A stretch of DNA of 15,976 nucleotides from contig JAITHQ010000228.1 in the NCBI GenBank assembly GCA_031279925.1, forward strand, positions 1 through 15,976. Reading direction: 5' to 3'. The DNA comes from Treponema sp. (GTDB lineage Bacteria > Spirochaetota > Spirochaetia > Treponematales > Breznakiellaceae). This document shows, piece by piece, positions 14,520 to 15,976 of the stretch. Each line of letters begins with the position of its first letter. Position 1 is the stretch's first letter. A model generated the notes under the pieces. It was not told the DNA's origin. It saw only the letters and a list, made by a program, of their open reading frames with translations, and made no database searches. Position numbers and translations under genes: made by a program.

Positions 14520-15112
14520 TAAACGTTCCACCGTGTAAGGCATCCGGGCGGAAGCAAACACGCCCATCGCCTTGTCAAAATACGCCTCCGGCAAAAAGCT
14601 GGAGGGAATGTCGAAATGCCCACCCCGTCAGTGTAACGTTTTGAGCGCGTAAAAAAGAGAACATCCGGGGTTCCTGCTTGTCGTGGCTATGCCCGATAAA
14701 ATACCAGTTTCCCCGCTGGCAGATGGCGTGATGCGGGTCGGCGGAGCGTTTCGCATATCCGTCTTCTGGAGCGGGCGGCAGTCAAAGCGGATGGTCCTGA
14801 GCGGTTTTGAGGGCGGTAAAAATCCGCTCAAAGGCTTCGGCATCGATACGGCTCTGGTGTTCCGAAACGAAACTGACCTGAGAGCCGAAAAGCGCGATGT
14901 CTACCGTTACCCGCTCCGGCAGGGAACGGGCAGTCTTGCCGAATATCCGCCGCAGGTCTTCCGCAATCGGTGTGTTGTCGTACTGCTCCAGCAGACGGTC
15001 GAACAGAGCAGCGGCAAACAACTCGCCCTCGGTGAGAACCACGCTTTTAATGAAGAAATTCGGTTCGGTGTAGCAGCAGCCCCGTCTCTGGCAGTCGTAT
15101 TCGATGGGGGGC

Positions 15113-15181
15113 TATTCGTCTTGCGAATAACTGGGGAGTTTTGCGTAGCAAAACTCCAACGCAATCCGTTTGCGGATTGCG
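15113..15181. repeat. Cluster of three perfect hairpins inside the WYL pseudogene
   Basis: The three are TATTCG/CGAATA (15113-15129), GGAGTTTTGC/GCAAAACTCC around GTA (15135-15157), and CGCAATCCG/CGGATTGCG around TTTG (15160-15181). They sit between the helix-turn-helix and the WYL part of the regulator, where the family has only a short linker, and introduce a TAG in the frame of the following segment. They look like inserted elements of the kind seen at 77-93, 126-142, 280-302 and 3658-3678. Confidence 0.7.
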
Positions 15182-15346
15182 CGATGTCCCGCTCGATGGT
15201 GCGCGGGTTGACTTCCGCCCGCTGAGCCAACTTTTCTATCGAAGGATACCCCCGGCGCATATCGCCTCGTCAATCATGAGAACACGGTTTATCCTGACCT
15301 TTTCTTCCGCTTCCTGCTCCGTCATCATAGCCCAATGTTACAACTC

Positions 15347-15413
15347 CCAGACCGACACCTGGCGTCGGTCTGGAAAAGTTTTTCGTTTTCCGGGGAAAAT
15401 TCCCGGTTTTTTT
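15347..15413. repeat. Two stem-loops in the WYL leader region
   Basis: CCAGACCGAC (15347-15356) pairs perfectly with GTCGGTCTGG (15364-15373). A second stem, around CCGGGGAA/TTCCCGG with one bulged G (15390-15406), runs into seven T on the plus strand, like a terminator, although no plus-strand gene precedes it. Both lie in the predicted 5' leader of the minus-strand WYL gene. The rest of 15329-15562 contains only the divergent promoters. Confidence 0.5.
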
Positions 15414-15488
15414 AAGCCGCCGCTCCGGGAGCAAGCCTTCACTAAACGCCCTTCTGAACATTCCCCCATAGCGGCTTAAATACTATAA

Positions 15489-15517
15489 ATTATAGCACCC
15501 GTTGGAAAGTTGGTCAA
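15489..15517 (-). promoter_or_regulatory. Promoter of the WYL regulator
   Basis: On the minus strand TTGACC (15517-15512), a 17-bp spacer and a perfect TATAAT (15494-15489) form a near-consensus sigma-70-type promoter. It gives a leader of about 150 bases before the ATG at 15328. The -10 lies within the palindrome CTATAA-A-TTATAG (15483-15495). Confidence 0.65.
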
Positions 15518-15524
15518 GAATGCC

Positions 15525-15553
15525 CGGACAGGTAAGCTTAAAGTTTAGATAAT
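15525..15553 (+). promoter_or_regulatory. Candidate promoter of the downstream XRE gene
   Basis: CGGACA (15525-15530), a 17-bp spacer and GATAAT (15548-15553) lie immediately before the ATG at 15563. The start of transcription would fall at or next to the start codon, and no ribosome-binding site is visible, so the mRNA would be leaderless. The promoter is back to back with that of the WYL gene. Confidence 0.4.
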
Positions 15554-15562
15554 CTGCCTGAT

Positions 15563-15904
15563 ATGACGAAAATTCGAGAATTACTGGCTTCCAACATCCG
15601 AAAATACCGCCATGCGCGGGGCTGGTCCCAGGCAAAACTGGCCGAGCGGGTAGACACGAGCGTCCATTATGTCGGGATGCTGGAAACCAAGACAAAATAC
15701 CCCTCCCCGGGATCGAGCGCATCGCCGCCGCTTTCGGCATCGATCCTACAGACCTCTTTCGCGGAGATAGACCCCGGCGAGACGGTGAAATCGCTGAAAA
15801 AGGCGGTTTGGGCGGAGGTTGGCGGCGTGGCAGCCGGGCCGGTGGGGGCGCGGATTAGGGAACTGGAAGGGAGCGAGGGGGAGAAGGCAGGGAAAGAAAA
15901 CTAA
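15563..15904 (+). pseudogene. XRE-family regulator with a frame-shifted middle, 113 aa as read
   Basis: The first 48 residues form a good helix-turn-helix (IRKYRHARGWSQAKLAERVD, then SVHYVGMLETK). After YPSPG the read-through frame becomes a Ser/Pro-rich nonsense run. A neighbouring frame instead reads IERIAAAFGIDPTDLF, the expected end of an XRE domain (about 15711-15758). The original frame then resumes with EIDPGETVKSLKKAV and a charged tail. Two opposite indels, near 15708 and 15760, thus cancel. The protein as read would lack helices 4-5 of the fold. It may be a damaged gene, or the sequence may contain errors. It is divergent from the WYL regulator. Bases 15905-15976 hold nothing I can assign. 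Confidence 0.6.
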
Positions 15905-15976
15905 CCTCTTCTATCCATACGCTTGCTTCCCACAATTATATAAGGTATTTGACTGGTACTTCAGGGAATCGCCGCG

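Larger units (their letters stand above)
13811..15328 (-). pseudogene. WYL-domain transcriptional regulator, broken by an IS and frameshifts
   Basis: Pieces in different minus-strand frames line up in the order of a WYL regulator. They are: RINRVLMIDEAI, then GYPSIEKLAQRAEVNPRTIE as winged helix (near 15280-15185); PIEYDCQRRGCCYTEPNFF and LTEGELFAAALFDRLLEQYD (15100-14985); the WYL core DPHHAICQRGNWYFIGHSHD with RMFSFLRAQNV (14740-14635); GHFDIPSSFLPEAYFDKAMG (14622-14563), ending TVER at the IS; and, beyond the IS, LITNEIGTCALERQWHDTRT (13935-13875). Joining the halves by removing the IS and one TA restores the frame exactly. Breaks are a one-base loss in a G run near 15252, an insertion of hairpins at 15113-15181 that brings a stop, shifts near 14788 and 14625, and a TAA at 13871-13873. 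WYL proteins usually sense nucleic acid or nucleotide ligands and often regulate defence genes. Confidence 0.8.

Noticed and set aside
14683..15225. 180-aa plus-strand ORF
   Set aside because: It is antisense to the WYL regulator pieces and spans the hairpin cluster; no plus-strand protein features.
15270..15461. 63-aa minus-strand ORF in the WYL leader
   Set aside because: It is composed largely of the two stem-loops, shows no protein features, and its GGGGGA abuts the ATG without proper spacing.

Overview
The window looks like part of a bacterial chromosome with Shine-Dalgarno-led, tightly packed genes, moderate GC, two lipoproteins and a cell-surface-like operon. I lean towards a Treponema-like spirochaete, but that is an inference from overall style and from the abundance of short perfect hairpin repeats. 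No marker gene settles it.

Layout. Bases 1-438 hold a composite repeat array of two interleaved blocks with many short palindromes and one terminator. Bases 439-972 hold a hairpin, a scrap resembling a transposase zinc ribbon, and a clear 144-bp MITE with a TTA target duplication. Bases 973-1323 (minus) encode an XRE-family repressor. It is divergent from a long plus-strand operon (1469-13541), and the two share a control region with overlapping promoters and a perfect 11-bp inverted repeat.

The operon has eight genes: a 67-aa protein, a vWA-domain lipoprotein, a small lipoprotein, a four-TM protein, a giant protein of about 1677 aa, two paralogues sharing an unrecognised C-terminal domain of about 106 aa, and two membrane proteins with long coiled coils, the last ending in a probable beta-sandwich domain. 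The giant protein carries an FtsZ/tubulin-like GTPase signature at its N-terminus and an Hsp70/actin-like ATPase signature at its C-terminus. Spacing is tight or overlapping throughout, except for one 80-bp gap with hairpins. The likely picture is an envelope-anchored cytoskeletal machine: a nucleotide-dependent tubulin/actin-like hybrid in the cytoplasm, membrane coiled-coil partners, and a vWA lipoprotein beyond the inner membrane. Tubulin-like proteins of this type have been linked to vWA proteins in a predicted membrane-remodelling system, but the fusion and this gene set are, to my knowledge, not characterised.

Downstream (13542-15976) is a decaying region. A WYL-type regulator on the minus strand still has a near-consensus promoter. 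It has been broken by an internally deleted IS630 element, a cluster of perfect hairpins, several frameshifts and a nonsense codon. Beyond it, divergent from its promoter, lies an XRE-family gene whose middle segment is out of frame between two compensating shifts. The mix of XRE and WYL regulators, mobile elements and one large regulated operon resembles an accessory or defence-type island.
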